Origin: Azorinus chamasolen
Lineage: Eukaryota; Mollusca; Bivalvia; Cardiida; Solecurtidae
DNA: 64,000 nt
Direction: 5' to 3'
NCBI GenBank assembly: GCA_963576725.1
Contig: OY755252.1
Coordinates: forward strand, 58,244,816 to 58,308,815
Below, one piece after another: positions 1 through 10,617 of the stretch (positions are counted from its first letter, which is position 1; each line of letters begins with the position of its first letter). The translations under genes were made by a program, and so were the position numbers. The notes beneath the pieces were generated by a model. It made no database searches. It saw only the letters and a list, made by a program, of their open reading frames with translations, and was not told the origin of the DNA.

Positions 1-157
1 TCTAAAGAGTGGTCACAACATAGGGTTTGATGGAGGCATAAAGAAAATACAATGGAAAAAGTTTTTTTCTGGAGTCGTGTTGTTTCGGAAACAGTGACAT
101 GCGTTGTTGTAAGGAGGGAATCGTTATTAAGAGGGCCGTTGTAGGGAGGGAACACTG
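1..157. mobile_element. MITE fragment, CAGTGCTCCCTCC family, cut by the window edge
   Basis: The right end of a non-autonomous DNA element. It ends in the inverse of CAGTGTTCCCTCCCTAC followed by TA. The left part is one arm of a palindrome (TCTAAAGAGTGGTCACAAC) whose partner arm would lie before base 1. Full copies are at 53125-53484 and 54649-55010, and a partial copy starts at 31333. Confidence 0.7.
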
Positions 158-1120
158 TACTATACAATAACAAAGGTTCCAACTGGCAGAACGGACATCC
201 GTGTACTTCAAGTACAAACAAGTCTGTAACTCTTCTAATGTATACGATAATTTCGTAATTACTTCGACTATTGAAAGTCAAGATATTTTTCTACCAAATA
301 AGTATAATCTTATGACGGTATCATATGCTTTATTAGAAATCCAACAAACTCCATCGTATGAACTGCAAATCGCCAGGTTATTGTTGTGATAGGGTGAGAC
401 CGGGGTGAACGAACGTTTGTCAATGACCCAGAAAACATGTGTAATTTTGAGAAAGATCATTGTTAGATTGCTACTAGTGCATAAGTTGCCGTCAGAAGAT
501 TATCTTTATTTGGTAGTAAAATAATAATATTGGCTTCCAATAGCAGAAAGAATTACGAAATTACTATTTAAATTGTGAGAATTACAGGCATATTTGTACA
601 CAGAGGTAACTCAACCAAAGATGATATATTTGCTTTCAATACATTTGTTGAAACTGCTTGAATAAAAATGAAAGACTATATGTTGCTTTTATAGATAAAC
701 ACACGCACATATATATATATTTATGGAGTAAAAGGTTACTTATTTGGAAATTATTTACTAGTGGCAAATAGTTTGAATCCCACTTAGACGCCGAATAACT
801 CGTTAGTTTAACCATTCACCTTTTTAATATTCGTGTGAAAATAATGACAGCAATAATAATTATTAGCTCCACGTTTATGGAGGCTTATGGACACATAATT
901 ATTGACACAGAATCATTGACACAGAATCATTTGGCATTGCTAGAAACTGTAGAATCAGGTCTATTATAATTTAATAAGCAAACAGAGAAGACCCTGATCA
1001 GACAGCTTCTGTAGGAGCCGACTAATCTTAGTCGCCTCTAGTTGCGAAGGTGCGAAACGCGTTTATACGAGGGAAATGGTTTAACTCCCACTAAAGACTC
1101 GTTTAGCTGGAAAAGGACTA
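158..1120. other. Intergenic, 3' flank of gene C
   Basis: No gene is visible. Bases 690-850 resemble 46160-46530, which flanks the decayed exon 3, so this is part of the duplicated unit. Bases 960-1065 hold a weathered fold-back (CAAACAGAGAAGACC...) of the TTAA-type MITE class. An AT dinucleotide run is at 707-720. Confidence 0.5.
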
Positions 1121-1395
1121 CTAATTTCCATCGTCTGGGCTCTGACAATTCCTGTGGTAGTGATCAATATCCGTATATGGAATTAAAGAGTTTGGAGCTG
1201 TGACGCCGGTTTCTACTGACAGGTAGCAATTTCTAACAGAATCGTAATCCGCCGTTCGACAAAGAAACGCACTCTCTTCTGTGCATAACTGCATGCACTC
1301 GTCTGCCGAGTCCACGTTTTGTATAACCTTGTCATTGAGAAAATCAATTTTATGTGATAGGTACGCCGTGTATGTTGAACCGTAAACGTCACATG
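1121..1395 (-). CDS. Gene C exon 3: C-terminal PAN/Apple-like domain of a secreted protein
   Basis: This is the last coding exon of the third paralogue. The acceptor reads TTTTTAACAG before base 1395 and the intron is phase 1: the final G of exon 2 plus CA gives Ala, then CDVYGSTYTAY. Six cysteines are spaced as in PAN/Apple domains (CDVYG, ECMQLC, FLC, NCYLS, RNC), and the protein stops just after HRNCQSPDDGN. The exon is 275 bp, one codon longer than in A and B because of the added GN before the stop. The full C protein is 236 residues. There is no membrane segment after the domain, so secretion is expected. PAN/Apple domains bind protein or carbohydrate; the ligand here is unknown. A retroelement ends about 30 bp upstream, within the intron. 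Confidence 0.85.
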
Positions 1396-1424
1396 CTGTT
1401 AAAAAGACAATGTAAATGCAAATT

Positions 1425-2880
1425 GTATCAAAAATACAAAAATGAGTCATACAGAAAACACCACATACAGAACAAACAGTCGCCCGAACAGCAACACAAG
1501 GAAACAGCAAATGTACATAACTATAAAAACAACAAGAGACGCACAAAGACAAAACAAACACACAATAAGGGGAAGATGGAAGTACCGCCTTGGAACGGTC
1601 AGTGACAAAAGTCACTGGTGGGTTAAACCGGTTTATGGGCGCCCAACATCACACTTATTCCATCCCCACCCTAAAAGACAAACAGTGTAAATAAACGTAT
1701 CCCCTCTCCGACTAATCTACAAACAACCGCGACGGCAAATACAGTGGTAAAGTGCATGTATAACGATAACATTTAAGTGAACAAACTGTATCTACCTATC
1801 GCTAGTGCACTCAATGATTGAGCTGCAAACAGAATAACTATAGAAAAGTAATAAAGGGTACGACAAAAACGAAATAGTACAGATATCCGACGTTCTCCTT
1901 CCATTTCTGGATTTAAGAGGTCGCCTTCATAGAGTACTAAACCTTTCTTGTCGGCGTACATGCAAAGAGGCCAGCGTGATTGCCAACTGTGAAAGAGTTT
2001 ACAACCAAACATGCAGTGTGTTGTAGTACTACAGGATCATATCCCTTTTTAATGAATTTTTTAACATAGTTGATGAACAAAGTGAGAAAATGGGTATGTT
2101 CAATAATTTTACGAAGTTTGTAAATCACATCACCATAAATTTCAGGATGTGAAACACCGTGTCGCAGAAGCTCCTTGAGATTAGATTGGTAATTGCCAAT
2201 AAACGAGAGATTTCGATAGTGAAATTTAGAAAAAGGTTTTCTTAGTTTATGGTATGTATATCCTTGCTTAAGCAGTTTTTCAGTTAAAATGAGATTTCAA
2301 CTGTTAAAATCGTCAATAGATGAACAAGCTCTAGCAAAACGAATAAGTTGAGATATATAAACCCCGTAAGATGGAGCACGGGGAACATCCCCGTCAAGAT
2401 GAGGAAAATTTACAATATTAAAATCGAAATCATCTCTTTTGTCATTATTAAAAGAAATCATTCCATTATTAATTTTAAGGTCTAGATCAAGAAACGCTGC
2501 ATAATTGTCGGACGGGTTAGCTTTATTCAATTGGAGTTCTTTAGGATAAATTGTATGAATCAGAGCATCAAAGAAAGGGTTATTATCTAAGTTGAAATAT
2601 CATCCAAATATCGAGAAGTTTAATTGAAGGCTTTTATAACATCTTCTTGTGATTGAAGATTCAAACGCAACATCAAATCTCTCTCATAGGAGTACAAAAA
2701 CAAATCTGCGACAAGTGGCGCACAATTCGTAACCTTGGGAATACCAATTACCTGACGGTATATAGCATTCCCATAACGTACAAATATGTTATCCAAAAGA
2801 AAGGTTAGTGATTCGCAAACGTCTGAGCAAGTTCAACTGGTGTAATATTTCATTTGCTTGTCAGTAAAGAAACCCTTATC
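1425..2880 (-). mobile_element. Retroelement R2, degenerate copy with RT remnant, in intron 2 of gene C
   Basis: On the minus strand this reads from a broken reverse-transcriptase C-terminal region into a long 3' UTR that ends near 1425. The best coding block (2530-2297) keeps AAFLDLDLKINNG and PRAPSYGVYISQLIRFARAC, matching the longer ORF at 25173-25910. Stops and frameshifts lie upstream to about 2880. The UTR holds the R2 marks GACCGTTCCAAGGCGGTAC and AAACCGGTTTAACCC. It is dead, and has the same orientation as the host gene. Confidence 0.75.
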
Positions 2881-2894
2881 ATGCCAAGCACGAC

Positions 2895-3025
2895 CTGACT
2901 CGGATTTACAAACAGCTCTTTCTCAAGCTTTTGATTGGTCAGGTTTGAGTTCTCGAGCTTGTTATTGGTCCAATCAAAAACTTGAGAACAAACTCAGACT
3001 CATCTAAAAGTTTCATAAGCATGGA
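2895..3025. repeat. Fold-back repeat with ATTGG/CCAAT boxes
   Basis: Arms built from CTCAAGCTTTTGATTGGTCA and its inverse (ACCAATCAAAAACTTGAG) face each other. The same fold-back occurs at 27359-27535 and 60363-60500, always followed by AGTTT(C/T)ATAAGCATGGAC. No ORF. Confidence 0.7.
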
Positions 3026-3209
3026 CCCTGGCCAACTGTTTCGCAAACGCCTGTAAATAGTTGTGGCATTCAGCATGATTTTATCTACTTCCGATTTGAT
3101 CAACATTTGAGAAAATACCGTGTTTAATCTGCTAGTTTTCTGCAGAATAAGCTGCAGTTAATTAGTGCAATATATATATTTCACATATCGTTTTGCGTCT
3201 AAAGGAGTA

Positions 3210-3438
3210 AAATTAAACATTATAGTAGCGTATATTTACAATTTTCATGTGGTGCAGTTATAAACTTCGACATTAGCCATATCTTGCGACAACTGAATGT
3301 TGGGTCACCTGGCGGGAGTCTAAGATAAAAACATCGGCTGCTAGTATATGTAATTAGTGCGACAGAGTTTTCAGCCATGCTTTCAGCGGAGGTCGCGGCG
3401 ACTTCACACCGGGGTACCTAGCCTACGGCAGAGATATG
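3210..3438 (+). repeat. Dispersed repeat related to 49540-49740
   Basis: It starts with one unit of the TAGTAGCGTATATT motif that is tandemly amplified at 49.3-49.56 kb. It then shares AACTGAATGTTGGG, CACCTGGCG and TTCACACCGGG with 49570-49740. It runs directly into the tandem repeat X. It may be a broken coding stretch (TECW-TWR-SK can be read in both copies), but no intact frame remains. Confidence 0.55.
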
Positions 3439-3974
3439 AATTCTGAAGGGTGGTGATCCCCCGAAAGCAAATATTGCAACACAAAAAGAGAAAATTGCAG
3501 ACTCGGTTTTATTGAGTCTGTTCATGAGCAGTAATTGAAAGTGCAACACTGCTCACGCCCCCTAGCACCGGCTTAAGCGGTATTCAATTTTCAGAACAAG
3601 AAGTACTGAAATTCATGATCTCGAAGGATCAGAAGGTATAACACTGAGAATGAAGTACGGGGCGACGTTTTACGGCCGCCACACAAGCACTTAACACCTG
3701 CTGTTGTGAAGATTATAAATTCTGAAGGGTGGTGATCCCCCGAAAGCAAATATTGCAACACAAAAAGAGAAAATTGCAGACTCGGTTTTATTGAGTCTGT
3801 TCATGAGCAGTAATTGAAAGTGCAACACTGCTCACGCCCCCTAGCACCGGCTTAAGCGGTATTCAATTTTCAGAACAAGAAGTACTGAAATTCATGATCT
3901 CGAAGGATCAGAAGGTATAACAACACTGAGAATGAAGTACGGGGCGACGTTTTACGGCCGCCACACAAACACTT
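3439..3974 (+). repeat. Repeat X, recent tandem duplication (280-bp unit, two copies)
   Basis: Two nearly identical units start at about 3439 and 3719; they differ mainly by a 3-bp indel near their ends. Each holds GGTGATCCCCCGAAAGC, an inverted repeat around AATAAA (CAGACTC...GAGTCTG), GCACCGGCTTAAGCGGT and ACGGGGCGACGTTTTACGG. In one frame short peptide blocks persist (KGGDPPKA, QKEKIADSVLLSLFMSS), interrupted by stops. Further copies are at 6.9, 21.5, 23.5, 38.2, 39.5, 49.9, 50.1 and 50.5 kb. Confidence 0.85.
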
Positions 3975-4322
3975 CATACTCGCCCCTAGTTATCTTATGA
4001 CTGTTTTAGTATAAAATAGTGAAAATAAATGGCACATTTACATGATTTAGAAAGATGAACATAAAACAAATTGGTTATAAATATAGAATAGCAACAAATA
4101 TAAGGCACATGCCGCTATGTTAAGGTATGCCTTTTGCTTATGTAACACTTCTACATATGATATTTTCTTATTTTCCTTATTATGATTGTGTAATAAACAG
4201 TCAGTTTTGTCCTCATATCTCTCGCAACGATTTACTACTCTGATCGGTCAACTGTACTATTCAATGACACACAAGAGAAGAGAATATACTTTAGTTATTT
4301 AAGTCCAAGTATTAGTCTTGTA
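3975..4322. other. Intron 2 of gene C, no recognisable feature
   Basis: AT-rich sequence with no coherent ORF and no match to other parts of the window that I could see. Confidence 0.4.
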
Positions 4323-4897
4323 GGAAACACCATATACAAAACACACAGCCGCCCTAGCAGCACCACAGGAAGAAAACACAGCAAATGTTTTATCTGTCAA
4401 AACATATTAAAAAGACGCACAAAGACAAAACAAACAAATAATAAGGGAAGAAGGAAGTACCGCATTGGAACGGTCAGTGGCAATAGTCATTCGGGGTTTA
4501 AATCGGTTTTGGGGCTCCATATCTCACACTTATTCCATATTCACCCTAAAAAATAATGTAAATGAACGTATGATCTCTCCGACTAATCGAGAACAACCGC
4601 GATGGCAAATTTAGTGGTAACTTTCATGTAGAACGAAACATATTTATGCGAAATAAACTGTATCCACTTATCGCTGGTGTACTCAATGATGAGCTTCCAC
4701 AAGATCAACATAAAAAAGATAAAGGATACGACAAAAACGGGATTTCCTCCTTCCGTTTCCAGATGTCAGAGGATGTCTTCAAAGAGCACTAAGCCTTTCC
4801 TGTTGGCGCACATGAAAAGAGGACAGCGTAACTGTAAAAGGGTTGACAACCAGACATGCAGTATGTTGTATGCTATAGGATCATGTCCCTTTTTAAT
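4323..4897 (-). mobile_element. Retroelement R2, 5'-truncated 3' UTR copy
   Basis: The minus strand carries the R2 3' UTR, from the RAT-ATCCT-like region after the RT stop down to the end near 4323. It keeps GACCGTTCCAATGCGGTAC and the ACCGCGATGGCAAAT block. It abuts an R1 copy at 4898 in the same orientation. Confidence 0.7.
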
Positions 4898-5578
4898 GAA
4901 TGGAAAAGTAGTAAAGTCAAGCAGGCAAAGCCACATGCAAGACGCAACCACCACCAAAACACCGATAGACAGCATGACACACACACACACACAACCACAC
5001 ACCCAAACGCACACAAACACACACATGAAATGAACACAGAAAATACCAAAAGAGACACAAGAACCAGGGACAAACGTTCCACAACATGAACAAACCACAA
5101 GCACAAAGACGCAAGGCAAACAAAAGGAAGGGTGACAAAGAGAGTACCGCCTTGGCACGGTCAGCAGCAAAAACACCACTGGGGGTTTAAACCGGTTTAC
5201 GGACGTCCTAACCTCGCACTTCTCTCAAAGTCACCCTAGCTTTACAAATATTGTAAATAAAGGTATCCCCGCTGGACTTACCCACAACATAGACGACGGT
5301 GAACACAGGACAACATGTAAAACATAGCATAATAACTGTGACAATCCGTCAAATATGTACTCAATGACTTTGCTGAAGTCAGAGCACCTGCAGGTAAGCC
5401 GTTAAGGGCACGACAGGGAAAAAATAATACATGAGTCTGGTAAGCTCCTCCTGTATCCAAGTTTAAGAGTATACCATCATAGAGTACTACCCTCGGCCTG
5501 TCATCGCGCAAGCAAAGAGGGAAGCGTAGCTACCGACTGTAAAAGGGTTTGCCTGCTTGACTTTACTACTTTTCCATT
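4898..5578 (-). mobile_element. Retroelement R1, truncated copy with an inverted 3' end at its 5' border
   Basis: The minus strand holds the R1 3' UTR ending in CTACTTTTCCATT (at 4898), with a short TG run, GACCGTGCCAAGGCGGTAC and AACCGGTTTAAACCCCC. At the other border (5549-5578) the terminal 30 bases recur in inverted orientation (GCCTGCTTGACTTTAC...), so the copy is flanked by its own 3' end in inverted form. No RT coding remains. Confidence 0.75.
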
Positions 5579-6415
5579 TTAAAGTCAAATTAGGCTTGCA
5601 AACAAAGACAAAAGAGATCAATATTTGCCTGATTAAGGAACAATCTATACTAAATGCCTAGAAACGCACGGTTAGTAGATTTAGAATCAAAATGTACATA
5701 AAACATTGAAATCAAGTGTCAAAGAACAATCTTTAAATGATACTGGCACAGAAAACATCACGATAAAAATTAATATGTATGGCATTCTAACACCAGACCA
5801 CTAGTATTCTGTATACAGAATCAAAAGAATCAAAACCGCTCTTATAGAAATTATAGACTACTCTAATATGAATCGCTTCCTTGCCTTGATAGTTCTCGTT
5901 CTCCAGTTACTTTCTCTGTTAATTTCATTAACCGGAAATAATCTCTCACAGAAATTAATAAAAGTGCCATCACAGATCATGCAAATAATATAATCACGAA
6001 ATAGACTGGGAGGGGGCAGGAATAATTGACAGAGAAAGTGACTGGAGAACGAGAACTATCACGGAAGTGATTCATATTAGAGTGAGCAGGAAGTTCATGA
6101 ACAGAGACGAGGGGGCCCATCAGCTATCCAGAGTCTACGACTGGATTTTCGCCACAGTTACAGAAAGTGGCGGAAATCGACGTTCATGACCGAGCTGCAC
6201 ATGCGCAGATCATTGTTCTGAAGATGGCCTCAGTGATGGAGGTTGAAACGTCAACAAGTGAGTGAAAGTTATTAATGTGGTGTTAAGAAGAAATTCGTAG
6301 ACAAAGTTGTATTACCTACATGATGGACTCTTACCGGGAGACAATAGGATAGAGATGATAAAAACGTTTGGTGGCAAGCTTATCTTTGAATGTTATTAAA
6401 ATGATGCATTAATAT
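5579..6415. other. Intron 2 of gene C with a fold-back and a ribozyme-like motif
   Basis: Bases 5855-5930 and 6022-6095 are inverted copies (GAACGAGAACTATC and ACTTTCTCTGT in opposite senses), so they can fold into a stem of about 65 bp. After it, 6120-6270 contains CTGAAGA (6218) and GAAACGTC (6245) separated by a pairable stem. Bases 5830-5860 resemble the start of the LINE remnant found in intron 2 of A and B. Confidence 0.45.
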
Positions 6416-6645
6416 CAAGACAGAATATGTTTTTGATTGAAATAGTTTCTTGGTCACAAATAAGGAAACCTGAAAAACGAATTAACATAAGTTCGCATTT
6501 CATATATGTAATAATACACATACTACAGCAGACAATCAAACTCTTTTTCGGAAAGAATAGTTCGGTATTGGCATTGAAACGTGTAAGTGATATATTCCAC
6601 TGTTAGGAATAATACATTTTATACATTCAAAACTCTTATCGACTT
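6416..6645 (+). mobile_element. LINE-L remnant (3' part) in intron 2 of gene C
   Basis: TTCTTGGTCACAAATAAGG, CAGACAATCA, TTTTTCGGAAAGAA and ACTCTTATCGACTTATA match the LINE remnants in intron 2 of gene B (about 29030-29210) and gene A (about 51920-52110). No frame is open. A later piece (7320-7400, CCAATAAACAATTCATTATT) continues the match after intervening insertions. Confidence 0.65.
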
Positions 6646-6890
6646 ATACACTGTATAGTAGCACTGTACGCCGAAAATGATCGGAGTTTTCAATATGGCG
6701 GACTTGGAATGTTGACGATGTAAGTGTCATTTGTTTTTTGCCTAAACGTTTTCAATACGACACCTCCTACACTAATTTCTATATGAAATGAAAGTACTTA
6801 ACACCGCAATTCTACGGGTACTAATCGGTTTTGATAGAATCACAGCGTCTTCCTAAAATATGTAGCCAAACACGACATGTTGAGAAAGTA
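6646..6890 (+). mobile_element. Diverged single terminus of the TIR-520 element
   Basis: CACTGTATAGTAGCACTGTACGCC, TTCAATATGGCGGAC and ACGACACCTCCTACACTAA match the first 250 bp of the terminal repeats at 14583 and 20670, with visible divergence. Only one end is present, so this is a relic. Confidence 0.7.
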
Positions 6891-7010
6891 GCAATGCCAA
6901 AAGAGAAAATTGCAGACTCTTTTTTTGAGTCAGCAAATGAGTAGTTATTAAAATTCAACACTACTCATGCCCTTAGCACCGGCTTAAGCGGTATTTAAAT
7001 TATATGAACT
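6891..7010 (+). repeat. Repeat X, partial copy
   Basis: GAGAAAATTGCAGACTC, AACACTACTCATGCCC and TAGCACCGGCTTAAGCGGT identify it. Both ends are missing. Confidence 0.7.
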
Positions 7011-7019
7011 TTACCACTG

Positions 7020-7318
7020 TAATTGCCATCGCGGGTAGTGTAGATTCGTCGGAGAGAGGATACGTTTATATTGTTTGTCTTTTAGGGTGGGGATGAAATA
7101 AGTATGCGGTTGGGCGCCCCTAAACCGCTTTAAACCCCCAGAGACTATTGTCGATTATCTTCTCCTATTGTTTGTTTGTTTGTCTTTGTGTGTCTCTTTG
7201 TGTTTTGATAGTTATGTGCATTTGCCGTGATTTCTTGTTGTGGTGCTGTTCGAGCGGCTGTCTGTTTTGTATGTGGTGTTTCCCCATGACCCATATTTGT
7301 ATTTTTATAAAAGTCAAG
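7020..7318 (+). mobile_element. Retroelement R2, short 3' UTR copy
   Basis: It reads in the plus direction from ATCGCGGGTAGTGTAGATTCG through TTGGGCGCCCCTAAACCG to a 3' end around TTTGTATTTTTAT. It has no coding sequence and is antisense to gene C. Confidence 0.7.
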
Positions 7319-7621
7319 TTTAAATTGAATGCGGATTATTCCAATAAACAATTCATTATTTAAGTACGAACTGAAAAATAGCAATATATGTGATGTTTAC
7401 AATATTAATATTTTAACCACCTTTTTCTTTGAATAACAACATATACAACATTCTTTGAACAATAAATCTAACTCGCTTTAACAACATATAGTTGGGCGTA
7501 AAGATAAATTTGTGATGGCTGCTTAAAACAGGTTCTACTGTATTTAAATGTTTTATCATACACCTATATCGGTTAAGTCTAATATATTTCGCATTTAGAA
7601 AATATCGCTGTCTATTTATAC

Positions 7622-7760
7622 CTGTAACACAGGTGTTATCTGTGTATTTGTAGCTGAACCCTTGTTGACACTTGCAGATGCCTGAAGAGCACCAACTATT
7701 GGTCACCGGACACTCAGATGTTGATGAGCATTCCTCATTGATCTGTTTGCGACAGGAATT
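7622..7760 (-). CDS. Gene C exon 2: EB/EGF-like cysteine knot
   Basis: The exon is 139 bp, the same length as in A and B. The acceptor is TGTTGCAG before base 7760 (phase 0) and the donor is GTATAA after base 7622 (phase 1). It encodes NSCRKQINEECSSTSEC, then PVTNSWCSSGICKCQQGF and YKYTDNTCVT. Seven cysteines with the GICKCQQG signature look like an EB module or a short EGF-like knot, a common spacer in secreted invertebrate proteins. It joins in frame to exon 3 at 1395. The intronic flank 7395-7621 also resembles the B and A copies. Confidence 0.85.
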
Positions 7761-8404
7761 CTGCAACATTATAAATGTATAAAACAATTAACCTTCAATT
7801 TATCGAACACGGATAACTCGAACTTCTTGATAACTCGAAGTATAAAGATCGGCCCTTCTAAGCTTTGCCATACAGAACTGTTCTAAATTTAGTCACTACC
7901 GATATCTAGAAACACACGCGGCTGCTTAATGCAGGTCGAAAATAATGCTGAAAGCTGCATTAAGCTGTTGCCCTTCCCTTATTGATTTTGACGGTTTTTG
8001 TACCTATTCAATGATTATGCATCAAATGGTGTCGACGAGAACATGCTGATGTTAACATCCTATCGGATTGGATGAAGCGTATTTGTGACATTATTGATAC
8101 AGGTATTGCATTTTACAAACAAAATAACCAGCTATTACCACCTTGACATAGAGTTACATTTCGATATTTGAAGAAACACATTTCGAATTTTCATTCAAAC
8201 TGTGTTCTTGCTCCTGCTGACAAGGAATCAAATAATTTAATCATTAATTGAAGTTTGTACTGTGTGGATGTTTAAAGGAAGGAGTTAACTGGTTCACAAA
8301 CACATATTACAGGTCTTATATAGTTCTGTTAAATCTTATCATAACATGAAACAACATAAACTTTTCTACTATGTACTGCACTCCGAAGCTAATTAAAAAA
8401 AGGA
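7761..8404. other. Intron 1 of gene C, first part
   Basis: It contains a worn TA-type MITE (GAACACGGATAACTCGAAC near 7805, and GCTTAATGCAGGTCGAAAATAATGC-type arms to about 7975). No gene is seen. Confidence 0.4.
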
Positions 8405-8700
8405 CAAAAATGAGTCATGCAGGTAACACCACATACAGAACAAACAGTCGCCCGAACAGCAACACAAGGAAACAGCAAATGTAAATTACTATAAAAACAA
8501 CAAGAGACGCACAAAGACAACCCCACATACAATAGGGGGAAGATGGAAGTACCGCCTTGGAACGGTCAGTGACAAAAGTCACTGGGGGGGGGGGGTTAAA
8601 CCGGTTTATGGGTACATTTGCTGTTTCTTTGTGTTCCTGTTTGGCGACTGTTTGTTCTGTATGTGGTGTTCCCTGCATGGCTCATTTTTGTAATTTTTTC
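8405..8700 (-). mobile_element. Retroelement R2 copy with its 3' end inverted at the 5' border
   Basis: The minus-strand 3' UTR lies at 8408-8608 and includes a G-run at 8584-8595. It is followed directly by about 80 bases of the same 3' end in plus orientation (8611-8690, GTATGTGGTGTTCCCTGCAT). The two 3' ends thus form an inverted pair, as in the R1 copy at 4898-5578. Confidence 0.75.
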
Positions 8701-9646
8701 CAATTCGATCGATCACTCGTTTGACTATTTGTGATAACACCAGCTGTTTAAAAACTTTTGAGTAAAAGGTCAAACGGTTTGAGTCCTGGTGAACCGGCGT
8801 GATACAATTATTTCGAGGAGTTCTTGTAATGATGCTGGCTGTTGTGTTTCCCATGATTTGAAGTTTTCGTAGTGTGTTCTGAAAGTCCATGGGGTTAAAG
8901 GAGGATCCAAAAGAGAATTTCTGATCAAAAACTGTAAATGAACAATCTTTACGCGAACAAGACAGGTTTATCATCATATGTTGAGCGCGTTAGTGCGGTG
9001 CACCATTTTGAGCACTTGAGAATTGCGAATATGTGATTACCTATGTTAACAATATCGAATCGACTGTAATAAGCAGCGTAATAGTGGAAGAGGAAGTCCC
9101 TATATTCGACTCGTTTAAAAACTGCCTAAAATATACAAAACGCATATGTTTATATGCTGAAAAGACGTATATCGCAATCAAACCTATCGAAATATTACGA
9201 AACGTCTATGTGTTTGATATCGAAAAAGCCAATGTTATTCGTTGATATTTCAGTTTTATTCGGGTTGGGTTTTAGTTCCGTATCTGTTCGCGCTACTTCG
9301 CGTCTCTCCGGCTACTACGGACAAAAGCCGTAAAGTTACGTTAAAAATGGAGGGATCGAGTGATCATTGGCAAAACGCAATCAGTTTGAACGGAGAGGCC
9401 GATGATACCGTGTTGCAGAACCAAAAATATAAGTACACATGTATTCATGATAGATATTTATTTTGTATCACATGGGCAATTTTCGATATCAGTTTAAATT
9501 GAGTCTTCATAATAATGATTGAATATAACAGATATCGAGTTTTATGATATTATTGAAAATACGCACCCATTTTAGGGACTTCCTGTCAGCATCACAAACT
9601 AAAAACTCAAACAGTGTATCGACTGATATATATTGTTGTAACTTAC
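8701..9646. other. Intron 1 of gene C, conserved block
   Basis: Bases about 9090-9646 match intron 1 of A (55650-56208) and partly B (31530-31820). Shared marks are TTTATATGCTGAAAA, ATGTGTTTGATATCGA, GGGTTGGGTTTTAGTTCCG and the run into the exon 1 donor. Small frames (9033-9245 and 9242-9502) lie here but do not carry over to the paralogues, so I do not call them genes. Confidence 0.55.
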
Positions 9647-9943
9647 CTTTGTTAACGCTGCATACTTGAGCGTCATATCACAACTTTTGTCCAATGCGAG
9701 ATATCGTTGGGAATTCAGGTGGCAAACGTTGTTGATCGGGTCATATTTGACTGATAGACAGATTGCGTTTGCGCTACACTTTATTGAACACCTCGTAACA
9801 GTAGCAACATCTGACAGAGTTTCCAGAACATTCCCATATGTGATGTCACATCCCTCATTGACGTTGTAAAACCCGCTGCACACTTCGCCGAAGACACAAG
9901 GGAACGCAAAAAGCAATGCCAAAGAAGTCGTCGAAAGGAACAT
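9647..9943 (-). CDS. Gene C exon 1: signal peptide plus N-terminal PAN/Apple-like module
   Basis: This is the first coding exon of paralogue C: 297 bp, 99 codons, donor AAAG|GTAAGT, phase 0. The start chosen is MFLSTTSLALL, a hydrophobic signal peptide ending near VFGEVC. It is preceded by TTTTGTTGCAG, a good splice acceptor two bases before the ATG, so a separate 5' non-coding exon is likely (see 13438-13575). The mature part has seven cysteines (EVC, GC, RC, KC, ICLSVKYDP, VC, SC) in a PAN/Apple-like order. Compared with A and B, the TGCSKQCN stretch reads TRCSIKCS here. The frame stays open further upstream, but that extension crosses the acceptor and is not conserved. Predicted secreted; function unknown. 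Confidence 0.85.
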
Positions 9944-10617
9944 GTCTGCAACAAAACATAGTAAGAAATAAACAACTTGAAAAGCAATGTTTCGTCTGCA
10001 ACAATTGTCGACTGCTTCATTCCCTAGAATAAAACTTCTTAAATTTATTTGCAAAGATATATGGCTAAAGTGGCAAACAGTTTGGATCCTGATGAGACGC
10101 CGCATTATGCGTCGTCTCATCTGGATACAAACTGTTTCGCCGCTAGTGTGCAAAGAGTTATTTCCTCAAAACTTGTACACACTGTACATGTACACGCTGT
10201 TGGTCACGAGCCCCTACAGCCTTGAGAAAAATAATGTCGGCTCAAATTTGGACCTCTAGCAATTTAAACATTTTCCGATTTGATCAAGCCTTGGAGAAAC
10301 TATTTGCCGATTGTCAGTGTCTAATCTGGATCTAAACTGCTAGCAAAAACTGGTCAAGTCGTGCTTAGCAGGGGATAAGTAATACATCAACAGTGCTACA
10401 GATAAGATGAATACATTTAAACATTTTCAAGAATAGCTCTTTCTTTCTCCACAAAACCCTATACCGTGCCTACTCTTTAGAATCCTTACTTCGTGGCGAT
10501 TCTAAAGAGTGGTCACCGTATAAGGTTTGGTGAAGAAATAACGAGTTTAGTATTAGGTAGCTCTGATCAAGTATGTGTACATTTAACCATTATAATGATA
10601 TTACAATGAAACGTACA
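9944..10617. other. 5' flank of gene C coding start with two fold-backs
   Basis: Bases 10075-10142 form a palindrome (AACAGTTTGGATCCTGATGAG... and its inverse) of the TTAA-MITE class. Bases 10440-10560 are a second fold-back around GATTCTAAAGAGTGGTCAC. No gene is seen. Confidence 0.6.

Noticed and set aside
4677..5179. Frames of 70-137 codons rich in Cys, Val and His around R1/R2 copies (also at 15.9, 17.5 and 40.3 kb)
   Set aside because: They lie in retroelement 3' UTRs, recur only because the repeat recurs, and lack conserved starts.
9033..9502. Small plus-strand genes opposite gene C intron 1
   Set aside because: Frames are broken in the collinear blocks of genes A and B.
10075..10142. 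Rho-independent terminators or bacterial operators at the many strong hairpins
   Set aside because: The genome is eukaryotic and the hairpins are internal palindromes of MITEs.
9944..10153. Longer N-terminus for gene C exon 1
   Set aside because: The extension crosses a good splice acceptor, lacks a signal peptide at its start, and is not found in A or B.
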